Part shown: positions 12,091 through 22,371 of the stretch, in pieces
How positions within the stretch are numbered: the stretch's first letter is position 1
Layout of the letters: every line of letters starts with the position of its first letter
Notes under the pieces: model-generated
Told to the model about the DNA's origin: nothing
What the model saw: only the letters and a program-made list of their open reading frames with translations
Databases searched by the model: none
Made by a program: the position numbers and the translations under genes
Assembly (NCBI GenBank): GCA_037367405.1
Contig: JAZKJV010002627.1
Location: 124,001-188,000, forward strand
Source: Ottelia alismoides
Taxonomy: Eukaryota; Streptophyta; Magnoliopsida; Alismatales; Hydrocharitaceae
Direction of reading: 5' to 3'
Length of the DNA stretch: 64,000 bases

Positions 12091-13100
12091 TATTTTTGGC
12101 ATTATTATAAATTGTTTTTTATAAAAAATATTAAAAAGGTCCGCACATGCGAGACACGTGCCAAACATGTGCGTCGTACCTCCTTTGCGCCCTCAGCTGC
12201 CACGTGCCACCTCCTGGGCCGTCCGATCTCGGCCGATCGGATGACCCATGTCCTTCGTCAACCTCCCAGCGTTCCCCCATGATTTTCGTCGCCCTTCCCT
12301 CGATTTCGCTGCCGTCTCCACAATTCTCACCAGTCGCTTTCTTCGCATATCTCGCGCCGCCGTACTCAAGAACCTTCCGATCTCGTCAACCTCCTGCGAT
12401 TTCGCTAAATCCCAAACCGTATCTCGTGATCCCCAATCGCCCCGATTTTGCATCCCCCAAATCCTTCCTACTCCAGCCACACCAAGAGCCTATTTAATAA
12501 CCACCGCCGCCCCAGAAGCCTTCATCCACCGATTGCACTAAGAACGCAGGGCACACGGTGGTGAGAGCACCTGCCTGCCTGCTTCTCCGGTGAGATTCGG
12601 CCTCCCCTTGGCCGTCGCGGTGCATAGCCTCACGTCTGTTCCAGCTCCGATCTTCACACCGTTGAGTCAACGTCATTATCATCAACCAACGTCTACGCCT
12701 ACACCTCCGCTGTCTTCTTCGACGTTCTTCAATGACCATCCACCTTCTCCATCGCCATCGCTGTCAACAACGCTTCGCAACTTCGCCACGGAGACCATGC
12801 TACAACCTCCAGGTGCTGCTCCTCTGTCTCCAACCACAACACCGGCTTCATACTCATCAACAGCAGCTTAACACCAGCCCCCGTCGACCTATCGCTCCGC
12901 CCTACGCCATCAGCTTTGATATCCGGCCATCCTCCACCTTGGCCGGCCTCCTCCGCCTCAGTTCCACCACCGACACTCCTCCACTGCTCCGCCTTCGCTT
13001 CGCCGAGCGACCGGGCGCACCAGCCCCGAGCCCCCCCCGCACGCACTCCGCGCGTGCATGGGAGAACAACGCCAGCATCATGTCAGCCGTACATCACCCA

Positions 13101-13211
13101 GGTCACGTGCTTTGCACATGACCGTGGGTAAATTGCAGTGGACCCCCTGCCTTCCTCCAAATTTCACTTCAGTTCACCTCTAGAGGGCACGTGCCACGCA
13201 CGTGTCCCTCT
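13101..13211. promoter_or_regulatory. Two further G-box inverted repeats in the N1 5' LTR
   Basis: GGTCACGTGC and GCACATGACC around TTT lie at 13101-13123. AGAGGGCACGTG and CACGTGTCCCTCT around CCACG lie at 13182-13211. Both are missing from the N1 3' LTR because of its deletion. Confidence 0.55.
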
Positions 13212-14206
13212 GGCTATTTTGCAAAAGAGCTCCCCTGCTTATTGGTAATTATACTTAGGTCCCCCACTGCATTTCTTTATTATATTTATTGTAATTACAC
13301 TTACATCCCTGTGTTCCCTTATTCTTATAGGCTCGTACATCGCACATTTTATTTATCCAAAAATAGTATGATGTTTCTCATTTAATTCTCTACGTGTTGA
13401 CACATTGTGGACATTTTTGTGATTGATGGTTAATTAATAATCATTTGTTTTGTGGAAATTTGCATATTTCGCCCAATCTGTGCTCTTTAATTTAAAATTG
13501 ATTAACCGTCACTCTAAAAATTCCTGAAAAATCACATATTATAGAGTTCATTGTGTTAGACATTGTGCCCAAAAAGAATTGAATTTGCGTGCATAGTTTG
13601 CCCTGTAAAAAATGTTTTGCATATTTGAGTGTTTGATTTTTAATAGGTATTGAAACTAGTATTTTCAAGGTTTTGGATTTTTTTGAGCTCCATTACCTAG
13701 TAATAGATCTTAGATAATTTTATTCTTTAAAAATAATTAGATTTAATATTTATTATAATTAAATATTGGAATTCATTCTATTTGCATTTAAAAATTCATA
13801 AAAAATCATCTTGCATCCAAAAATATCAAAAAAATTACAGTGCATCCATTTTATCATCATTATCATCTCGGCCAAGTTTCACATTTTTCGGACTCTGTCT
13901 AGTTGACTTTTACTTTTTAGTCCCTAAAATAGACCGAAATTGCATTTCGCATCTTTAATTGCATAAAATTTTAAAAAAAAAGACCGCCAAAAAAACCGCG
14001 CACGAATTTTGATAGACATATTTCTAGGTTGTTCCTTTGCCTCCTTGTGTTCGACCTTGGGACTTGCCCAAGTAAAATAAACATAAAACCACTTGATTAA
14101 AAATTGTTAAATATTCGTGGTTATTTTCTTGACCGAATCCGATCGCCGCATACACCGAACAAATAAAACATCATCTTCTTAATAAGTGGATTTCGGACTC
14201 GTCAGA

Positions 14207-14222
14207 TGGCGCCGTTGCCGGG
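14207..14222 (+). other. Primer-binding site of N1 (tRNA-Asp)
   Basis: TGGCGCCGTTGCCGGG is complementary to the 3' end of plant tRNA-Asp(GTC), including CCA. It follows the LTR end after the dinucleotide GA. Minus-strand DNA synthesis would start here. Confidence 0.88.
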
Positions 14223-15654
14223 AAGGAAAACAACTTAGTTTTGTGTTTTGAAAATTTTCTTTCGGTTTTTCGTATTCGTGTAGTCTGACCCCCGAACCTT
14301 TCATTGTGAATTCCATATTTTTTTCTTCTGCATTTATTTTCAGCATTTATTTTTCTTATTTATTTTTAGTCACTCTCTTAAATTTTCTCTTATTTTTCTT
14401 GCGAGGTACCCAGCGTACGTGGAGCGGTTCTTCAAGAAACCGAAGCATCTTTACCGACTTCCGAAAAGCCGTAATTAATTTAAGAGCGATTAGAGTCGTG
14501 AGAGAGCGTTGAGTCTAGGATTTTTATTTCTACAATTTTAGTTCTGTAATTAATTGCTCATTTATAGCGGTGTCCGTTTGGACTCTCGCGTGTGTAAAAA
14601 GACTTTGAACTCTTCTGTGGTGTGTCGTGGCCTGTTTCACTCTTCGGTGAGGGTGGGGCCCGACTTGAGTGGTGACTAGGATAGACATGCACATACGGCT
14701 CTCAGAGCATTTTATATTTTTCATTATGCTCGTATGAATTAGGCCACACTTCACATTAATTGAGACGCATATAGATCGTTCAACTTAGCCAAAATTTAAC
14801 TCAATTCTTCCCCGCCAATAGAACTTTCTGCTAGGTGCGGTTTTTCATCGGCTTGCATCCATATAGAATGAATTTTTAATTTTTGTATTGCATCCCACAT
14901 GGAGATTGCGAGGATTCACTGTAAGTCTTCTAACTGAGCATACATCATTGTTTTCACGTGCATCGGCTTTTTCTCGAACTCCTCCCTCTTGGTTTTGTCA
15001 CATAAATTCTAAAGAAAATTGGGACTGGATGGTAGATGTGTATTTGTGCTCATTTAATTCTTCAGTGATCACCTAATTAAAATTGGGACTGCTAAATATA
15101 GCTGACTTCAAATAACCCATAAAATCAAGAATTTTTACGGGAGAGCAACCCCGACCTTGGATGTTTTTATTTCTATGAGTGAGCGAGAGACGAAACTTAA
15201 GGCTATAGCCCAAAATCCGGATTTTCATATTGACTACTGATTCTACCAAAAACGATTAGCTACTTCTCAATGAGGATCTATGGGTAGACGATAAACGGTC
15301 CAGATTTCCTTAGCAGAGTGGGTGGTTTAGAGGACACTACGTAAGGCTCCGTCCTCAAGTAACGGGTAGCCGTTCTACGGTTCGTACTTACTCCTATACT
15401 AGCTGAAAGTAGGTGCAACTAGTCGTAAGAATTCGGGTCAATCATTACGAAAATTTCGGCACCTAACAACTCACTAATTTTTTTCCAAGATTGATTTTTC
15501 ACCAAGTAAAATTGAAAAGATAATAGCCAAACTCTTACGGCTTCATTGTGTGTGTTGGTGAACCTCGGGTTTGATTTATGTTTGCATTGGTGTGCGTGAA
15601 CTGATATCGAAGATCAAAAGTTGCACATTTGATAAAATTTCTTTTGACTATCCC
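14223..15654 (+). other. Leader region of N1 between primer site and gag
   Basis: About 1.4 kb without a credible gene. It aligns with the leader of N2 (29037-30496, inverted). It contains GGGTAGACGATAAACGGTCC at 15282-15301, a variant of a 20-mer also found in N2 and twice in N3, and ends with a block around TTTGATTTATGTTTGCATTGG near 15570. A packaging or dimerisation role is possible but unproved. The small frames at 14306-14512 and 14888-15076 are not conserved as protein. Confidence 0.7.
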
Positions 15655-16517
15655 ATGCAATCATCTCTCTCCTTTCTTGATTTAAACCTCATCATGGAAC
15701 TCTTGTCCAAAAACTCTTGCAAACCATCATTTCTTCCAGCTCTTTCAAAAATGACCAAATATTTATCTGAAAATCCATCAGAGCTATACTATGAAAATGA
15801 ATTTGTCTCGGTTAGGCCCAACTCAACTAAATCCTCTTCTTTCAATAATCCTCCTACATTTGCGGAAGACTTTCACCCGCAGATGAATTCGACCTCCTCA
15901 TTGAATTTCTACTCGAATCATCCAACCACACAAGACCATCTACCATATTGGACTGAACCGTCTTATTTTTTGGATTCTCGTTGATGACCCATTTCAAGAT
16001 CAAAATACCTTTGAGTCTCATGACTAGACGAGAAACCAAACCTAGATAGAAAGACCCACACTTAATGATCATCAGCGTTGGATTGACCATGACAAACCCC
16101 TCTTCAGACATGATACTCATACAGAGGACTGGACTGACCACATAGAAATATATAAACCCTGTATGCTGACTCTACAATATCAAGGTCTGACCAATCATGA
16201 TCAAAGGATCGAACTCTACTCAGACCAACAACACATGCCTGGACCATATGAGCAACCTCCTTCCATAATTTTTGAGGAGAAATTTTCAGAAAATAATGAT
16301 CATATAATGGATATTTCAAGAAACTCTCCTCTTACCACATACAAGAAAATGGAAGATGAAATTATTGAATACACACCGACTGCTCCAATGATTGATCATG
16401 AACATAATTTTGAGGATAATATTTCGAGGATAAATAAGAAATTTGAATTAATGGAGGAAAAATTTCAGAAATTTTACTGACCGACTCAGTTTATTTTATG
16501 GGAGCTCGGACATAAAA
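15655..16517 (+). pseudogene. Gag-like N-terminal part of N1
   Basis: The frame opens at ATG 15655 (or ATG 15694, in frame) and matches the N2 protein, with words such as FNNPPTFA, NHPTTQDHLPYW and PPSIIFEEKFSENNDHI. It is acidic and low in complexity, with a helix-like stretch DNISRINKKFELMEEKF at about 16413-16463, and I see no CCHC zinc knuckle. The likely role is the structural Gag of a non-autonomous element. It is broken by a frameshift near 15980 and by a single extra T near 16477 that leads to a TGA. I do not recognise a named Gag family here. The assignment rests on its position before the protease-like domain. Confidence 0.65.
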
Positions 16518-17459
16518 ATGAATGAGGAAATGATTGGATCTCATGCTGAAAATTTTGAGGATATTCAGAAACCTAGGGACGATTCTGACATCGACACCTC
16601 TGCATACTACTCTCCTAGGAATGACTATGCCTCTGACTCCTATTCCGAACATCACAACCCTTGCTCATCTGAAGAACACATCACATCATCACACTGCACA
16701 GAAAATACCAAAAAGAATAGAATATTCAAAAACACCAAAAAAATCGAAAATCCAGAAAATTTCATAAAAATAGAGACTGAAGAAGATCTGAAGAACTTGG
16801 ATCCTGCTGTCCGGGAAGCACTGGAGAAAAGATTGATTTTTGAACTTCCCTTCATAAAGGCCATTGAAAACTTCCCCGACCTTAAAGGATTTGTAATGGA
16901 AAAATTAATGATAAAAAAGTCGGGAAGGATTAGAACTGAAAGACATATATTGTCAATGGCCTCCTCCTTGGTGTTGAGGAGAAAAACCAAGAGCCGCATA
17001 GTGAAGCGGTTGCTCATATTTGACTGTGAAATCAAAGACACAATTTTCACCCATGCTCGGATTGATGACGATTCATCGATCAATATCCTCCTGACCTTTG
17101 TACTTCACGAACTCAAACTCGGACTGATCAGGAAATTACGAGAGATTGTTCAATTGGCGGACCGACCGATAAAGAGACTGAGAGGAATCATTTCTATCAT
17201 CATGATATTCCAAGGTGCTCTGCTCAAAGTAGAATTCCCGATCATTGATATTGAGCATCAAGGAGAATTCACCCAGTCTCCAATTATTCTCGGAAATCCA
17301 TTCTTAGCATTGTCTAAGGCAATTATTGATTGTGAGACTCGAGAAATCAATTTTAAAGCATTGGAAGCACTTAGATCGGACCATATCTTTGAGGAACCAC
17401 GATCTTCTGAGGAAACCCATGAAGTCCCTGATAGCCGCAACCATGAAGAGGTAGAATAG
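16518..17459 (+). pseudogene. Gag linker and retropepsin-like domain of N1
   Basis: A 313-codon open stretch. Residues 1-100 are charged linker, with DLKNLDPAVREALEKRLIFE leading into a helical part. The retropepsin-like domain starts near residue 175: the active-site position reads IDDDSSINIL (17061-17090), followed by VQLADRPIKRLRG and the family's closing block IILGNPFLALSKAIID. Athila-type proteases usually have Gly two residues after the catalytic Asp. Here that residue is Asp, as it is in N2, so activity is doubtful. A TAG at 17457 ends the frame where N2 reads on. A retropepsin would cleave Gag, but whether this one ever did is unknown. Confidence 0.75.
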
Positions 17460-18490
17460 ACCTACCCTGCTACGACACCTTAGATAGCGGTTGTTGACGA
17501 GACTATTGGTTTAGAAAATCTCCCCCTGCTCCATTTCCAACTGCTCTCACCATGGAGAATCGAGTATATGAATTATATGATCCGGAGACGTATGCATGGT
17601 CATACCCTGGGTCGACCTATTCTGACTACCTAGTCACATCAACTCGACACAGGAATGCTCCAACATCAAATCAATTGAGAACAAACATGCAGAAACTCTT
17701 CCCAATATTTCAATTCCCGCGGATCTCAAAATAGACAAAGCCTTCTTCTATGATCCTGAGACATATGCATGGTCGCACCCTGGAGCAACCTTCTCTGAAT
17801 ACCTTGACCAAATCATCCCAAATTGAGAGTGCACCAACATTCAGAAGACTAAGAACAAACATACAGCCTGAACACCGACCAAGGAGAAGAATTCCAATGG
17901 CTATTCATCTGGATACTCAAGTAAACCGACACCTTCACGGAATAAGAAAAAGAGAGTCACCTTTGACCTTTCGGAAGAGGAATCAACTGATGATCCCTCA
18001 TCAGGTCCGGAAAAGGTAATCTACATGAGTGAAGTGTGTTCGACAGCTCCAAAGAATATCTTCGCAAGGATCCAAAATTCGATTCTCGTTGGACAACTCC
18101 CGTGCCTAACTACTACTCATCCAAAGCTGATGCACCTGCCCTCTTCAAGTACACTGGAATTATTTCTTATGAACTGACTGAGACCAGTGCTTCTGAGTAT
18201 TCATCTGAGGACAAACCGCTTGATCTCAAGAAGGAACGAAATTTGAGGAAACAACTGAAGAAATAAAAAGACCAGAATATTTAGAGTATGTCCACTTTTG
18301 AATACTACTCCTCTGAGGATAATTCTGATGATGGATATCTTTCATCTGACTCAAAATTTCATCCACTATCCATCATGATTTTTCTGAGGAGGATACTAAT
18401 AATACTTGGGAATCATATGCTTCATCTCCGACTCGTTATTCTGATCTCCCACCGCAGCCTCATAAGAAGATCAGCTGAAAACTGCCTTAA
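17460..18490 (+). pseudogene. C-terminal extension of the N1 Gag-protease protein
   Basis: This region takes the place of RT. It contains two copies of a motif: YDPETYAWSYPGSTYSDYL at about 17576-17632 and, in a shifted frame, YDPETYAWSHPG at about 17750-17785. A basic segment RNKKKRVTFDLSEEES follows (17938-17985), then KDPKFDSRWTTP near 18070 and Ser/Asp/Glu-rich text (YYSSEDNSDDGYLSSDS near 18304). Stops and frameshifts separate the pieces. The equivalent protein in N2 ends at a TAA that matches 18488-18490 here. I do not recognise a domain. The copies in N1 and N2 show it was part of the coding region when the family was active. Confidence 0.6.
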
Positions 18491-18548
18491 TCATCGGCTA
18501 CCCACCCTCCCTCCCGACCACATCGGTCTCCTTGTACAGCTTCTTCCT

Positions 18549-18822
18549 CTACTTAGGCCAAGGCCTAAGTATAGGGGGGGACCGATGCTATTTGTGCATA
18601 CCATCCTTCTCCTGTCTCCCGACTGCCTCATTTTTTCGCTCTTCTTCTATACTTAGACTGTTCACATCCTAAGTATAGGGGGGCGTTCCGATCCATCTTT
18701 TTCTTTTCCTTTTCACTCTCTTACGCTTAGCCCGAGCTATGTCTTCTTTACGCTTCTTGTGATATGAGGACACAACACTCGCTAAGTATAGGGGGCTTTG
18801 TATATATACTTCGTATATATCT
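18549..18822 (+). repeat. Hairpin array of N1
   Basis: H1 is at 18549-18580 (arms CTACTTAGGCC and GGCCTAAGTATAG, seven G). H3 is at 18647-18683 (CTATACTTAG and CTAAGTATAG, six G). H4 is at 18719-18795 (long stem starting CTTACGCTTAGCCCGAG, ending GCTAAGTATAGGGGG). The TATATATACT-GTATATAT palindrome follows at about 18801-18820. The equivalent of H2 is missing. Confidence 0.88.
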
Positions 18823-20080
18823 TACCCATATCTCGTACTTGCGCATAAGTCTATATGTATTTACAAGGTGGGTAATAATTTCAAAAAAAAAAAGAAAAGA
18901 AAAAACACAAGAAAAAAAGTTTTGCTACTAACACTGACTTTGTCCAAAATTTTTTGAAAATGGTCTCCTATTCATTTTTGAATTAAAAAAATTATGTCTG
19001 CATTTCACACACCTACACTTCATCCATCATTTCATGCATTTGCATTTGTGAAAAGTCTTTGGGTTCTGAACCGAGTTATGAGCAGAAATCGAGGGTGGTC
19101 TGGACTTGACCTTAATTCACCTAATTATTAGAGGAACTTCACAGAGAAATAGGATTTTAGAAGCTTTAGGTCATTGACTTAATTCTTTGAGTTCCACATA
19201 ACAATGTGCAGCATTTGATTCTTAGTGTCTAACCTGGTCTCTTCATTCTGGGTACAACTCTGGAATAGAGAATTAATTTGTACTCTCGCACTATGCACTT
19301 GGATCAACTCAGACGGGATGTTGGAAGACTGTGCGAGTTTCTTTTCTGGTAGCGTGGAAATCTAAAGACCGGAGTACAGGTTGAAATAAAGCTTCGGAAA
19401 AGGGATGGACGGATGGGCACATGTTTTTCCAAGACCCCAAAAAATGTACGGAAACAAAAAGATTCTACATCCGTAGGGGCACAACAAGATCCAAGCAGAA
19501 CCACCAAAAATTCCAAGTACAAAGAAGCATTCTATCAATTAAATATCTGACCAAAAAAGGGTCCAAGCTTCAGGAAAACCTGCAGATCTTGGTGGAGACT
19601 CGGCTACACTGGCCATCTTTACAAGGAGAGGTGGCTACACTGGCCACCCTCCAGTCTTTTCCCCTTCTTCTAACTTCTCCCCCCAATTTGATTGTAAACA
19701 CAACGTGACAGACCTTAGAAGGAAATACCTGACTCCCCGAGGACGAGTTACTGGAGAGGAGAGGAGCATGGTAGTTCGGCATTCTGGATGGGAAGAGCTA
19801 AAACCTTTCACACACATGAGTCGGTTGTTCAATGTTCATAGGGTATACTTTGGGAAGAAGATTGATCTAAGATGACTTCTGAGCCGAAACTGTAGCAATG
19901 ATGTGTAGAACTTGGAGGCTATTGATTTTGAAGTTCTAAGTCTCACAGAAGTTCCGCCACACTAATAATCCAAAGGTCGAGTTTAGTTTCACTTTCACTT
20001 TCAGTTCATGGTCTTGGTATGGAACCCAATCTCATTTCACCCCATGGCATTTCGTTTTGATGTTCAGGGACGACCATGGT
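18823..20080 (+). other. 3' untranslated internal region of N1
   Basis: Non-coding. It carries the conserved TAGGTCATTGACTTAATT followed by CTTTGAG (19167-19191) and the paired boxes GGCTACACTGGCCATC (19602-19617) and GTGGCTACACTGGCCACC (19631-19648). Nearly the same order is seen in elements A and N2. Confidence 0.8.
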
Positions 20081-20094
20081 TTAAGTATAGGGGG
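20081..20094 (+). other. Polypurine tract of N1
   Basis: TTAAGTATAGGGGG is directly before the 3' LTR and identical to the hairpin right arms plus G run. Confidence 0.88.
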
Positions 20095-22366
20095 TGATGA
20101 ATCTCGGATTCATCACTCTAAATCTCATTTATTAAGCTCAAATCCCTCAAAATCATTAGCACTTATGCATTTATTTTGCATAATTAGCATTCATGCATGT
20201 GTTAATAAGAATTGCATTTTAGCACTAATTTTTGCACACAATAAGAAGCCAAAAAAATCTCAGCCAAAATTGCATGTAAATAGCCTAACTTCCCGATTTT
20301 TTAACTCATTCATGCTAAGTCCGAATAACCCAAAACCACCTCCACTGTGTTCATATCACTCACAAGAATAAATGAAAAATACAAAAAAAAAACTAACCCA
20401 AATAAATGGACCAACAACCCAACCCTAGTTTCAGGATTTCCAGACTAAAAACCTCATATCTTCCTCATCTAGTGTCTGTTTTAATCCTACGCACTTTTGA
20501 ACTAATGTACATTCAATTACCTTCAAAATAAGACCAAGTTCAAGTGAATCGATGCTCATATGTGAAAGTTGGGTTTTGGGCCTCTTTTGTACATTTTGTA
20601 TTTTAGCGGATTTTGACCTATTATTTTATGTACATAATTTACCTATTTTAATTTGTTTCTTTTTCGTTTGTCTTCTTTTATAAAAATCTTATAAATTGCA
20701 TAAAAATCCAAATCCAAATTGAGCCTAATATCAAAGAAACAAAGTAAGTCCGAGTCTTCACTAACCAACTGTACAAAATTGGTCTTTTTCATGTTTTATT
20801 TTATTTCTTGTCCTTTTTGATTAATAAAAATCCAAAAAAAATAGATTAAAGTGTCTTTATTTATCTTTGTTTTTTTCATATTTTTTTTCGGATTTTTATC
20901 TGGTTTAAAAATGACATAAAAATTAGAAAACCTTAAAATCAAGGTATTCTATGTACATGGGATATCCCAAAAATATCATTTTTTGCATTTTATCCATTTT
21001 GGTTTTGATGTCTTCATGAAAGTTGTAGATCTCATTGAGACGGGTAATTTTTGTGAAGAAACTTTTTTGATCCGAGGTTGTTTGCTATTTTTTTAATTTT
21101 TAAGAGAATTATTTGTGGATTTTTGTGGTGCTGATACGTGGTGGCTCCTGGAGCCGCCACGTGTCAGCTATTTTTGGCATTATTGTAAATCATTTTTTAT
21201 AAAAAATTATTAAAAAGGCCCGCACGTGCGAGGCACGTGCCGCCCAGGCACGCGCCAAACACGTGCGTCGAGCCTCCTTTGTGCCCTCAGCCGCCACGTG
21301 GCACCTCCTGGGCCGTTCGATCTCGACCGATCGGACGACCTGCATCCTTCGTCAACCTCCCAACATTCCCACATGATTTGCACCACCCTTCCCTCGATTT
21401 CACCGCCATCTCCACGATTCTCGCCAGCCGCTTCCTCTGCATATCTCGCGCCACCGTACTCAAGACCCTTCCGATCTCGTTAACCTCCTGCAATTTAGCT
21501 AAATCCCAAACCGTATCCCGTGGTCCCCAATCACCCCGATTTCGCATCCCCCAAATCCTTCCTACTCCGGCCACACCAAGAGCCTATTTAATAACCACCA
21601 CCTCCCTAGAAGCCTTCATCCGCCGATTGCACTAAGAATGCAGGGCACGTAGTGGTGACATCACCTGCCTGCCCGCTTCTCCGGTGAGATCCGACCTCCC
21701 CTTGGCCGTTGGAGCGCACAACCTCGCGTCTGCTCCTGCTCCGGCCTTCACACCGTCGAGCCAACGTCATTATCGTCAACCAACATCTCTGCCTACGCCT
21801 CCGTTGTCTTCTTCGACGTTCTTTAACGACCATCCATCTTCTCCATCACCATCACCGTCAACAACGCTTCGCAACTTTGCCATGGAGACCACGCCACAAC
21901 CTCCAGGTGCTGCTCCTCCGTCGCCAACCACAACACCAGCTTCATCCTCATCGACAACAGCTTAACACCAGCCCCCACCGTCCTATCACTCCGCCCTACG
22001 CCAACAGCTTTGACATCCGACCATCCTCCACCTTGGCCGGCCTCCTCCGCCTTAGTTCCACTATCGGTGCTCCTCCACTACTTTGCCTTCGCTTCGCCGC
22101 GCGGCCGGGCGCACCAACCTCGAGCCCCCCCGCATGCACTCCGCAAGTGCATGGGGGAACGACGCCAGCATCACGTCAGCCACACATCACTCCGCGAGTG
22201 CCTCCTTGTGTACGACCTTGGGACTTGTCCAAGTAAAATAAACATAAAACCAGTTGATTAAAAATTGATTAAATATTCATGGTTATTTTCTTGACCGAAT
22301 TCGATCGTCGCCTACAACAAACAAATAAAACGTTATCTTCTTAACAAGCAGATTTCAGACTCGTTA
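20095..22366 (+). repeat. 3' LTR of N1 (LTR-A, 2272 bp, internally deleted)
   Basis: It begins TGATGAATC with its 9-bp inverted partner GATTCATCA and ends GACTCGTTA. It aligns with the 5' LTR except for a gap: sequence matching about 13100-14035 of the 5' LTR is absent at about 22190-22200, removing two G-box repeats. The near-palindrome GCTGATACGTGGTGGCTCC and GGAGCCGCCACGTGTCAGC lies at 21130-21168. Open frames in the GC-rich island (21226-22261) are not genes. Confidence 0.9.
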
Positions 22367-22371
22367 GGGAG
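22367..22371. other. Target-site duplication GGGAG, right copy (element N1)
   Basis: This matches 11009-11013. N2 LTR sequence (CCTCGGGCC) continues directly after it. Confidence 0.92.

Larger units (their letters stand above)
11014..14204 (+). repeat. 5' LTR of N1 (LTR-A, 3191 bp)
   Basis: It starts TGATGAATC, which forms a 9-bp inverted repeat with GATTCATC(G) just after it, and ends GACTCGTCA two bases before the primer-binding site. Contents in order: AT-rich U3, a G-box palindrome at 12051-12090, a GC-rich island at about 12190-13130 with a TATA-like TATTTAATA near 12490 and GGTGAGAT near 12590, G-box repeats at 13101-13123 and 13182-13211, and a conserved end block with CTTGGGACTTGCCCAAG near 14057. 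Long open frames in the island (12147-13131) differ between LTR copies and are not genes. Confidence 0.92.
11014..22366 (+). mobile_element. Element N1: complete non-autonomous LTR-A element
   Basis: N1 is 11,353 bp and complete from end to end: 5' LTR 11014-14204, primer-binding site 14207-14222, leader, Gag-protease gene 15655-18490, three hairpins, 3' UTR, polypurine tract 20081-20094, 3' LTR 20095-22366. It is flanked by perfect GGGAG. Its internal region encodes no polymerase or integrase. It lies inside the 3' LTR of its own relative N2, in the opposite orientation, so it is the youngest insertion in this branch of the nest. Confidence 0.93.

Noticed and set aside
12147..13131. Several open frames of 70 to 130 codons in the GC-rich island of the N1 5' LTR (and the equivalents at 21226-22261)
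   Set aside because: They overlap in several frames and both strands, are Pro/Ser/Arg-rich as expected from GC-rich sequence, and frames are not kept between the two LTR copies.
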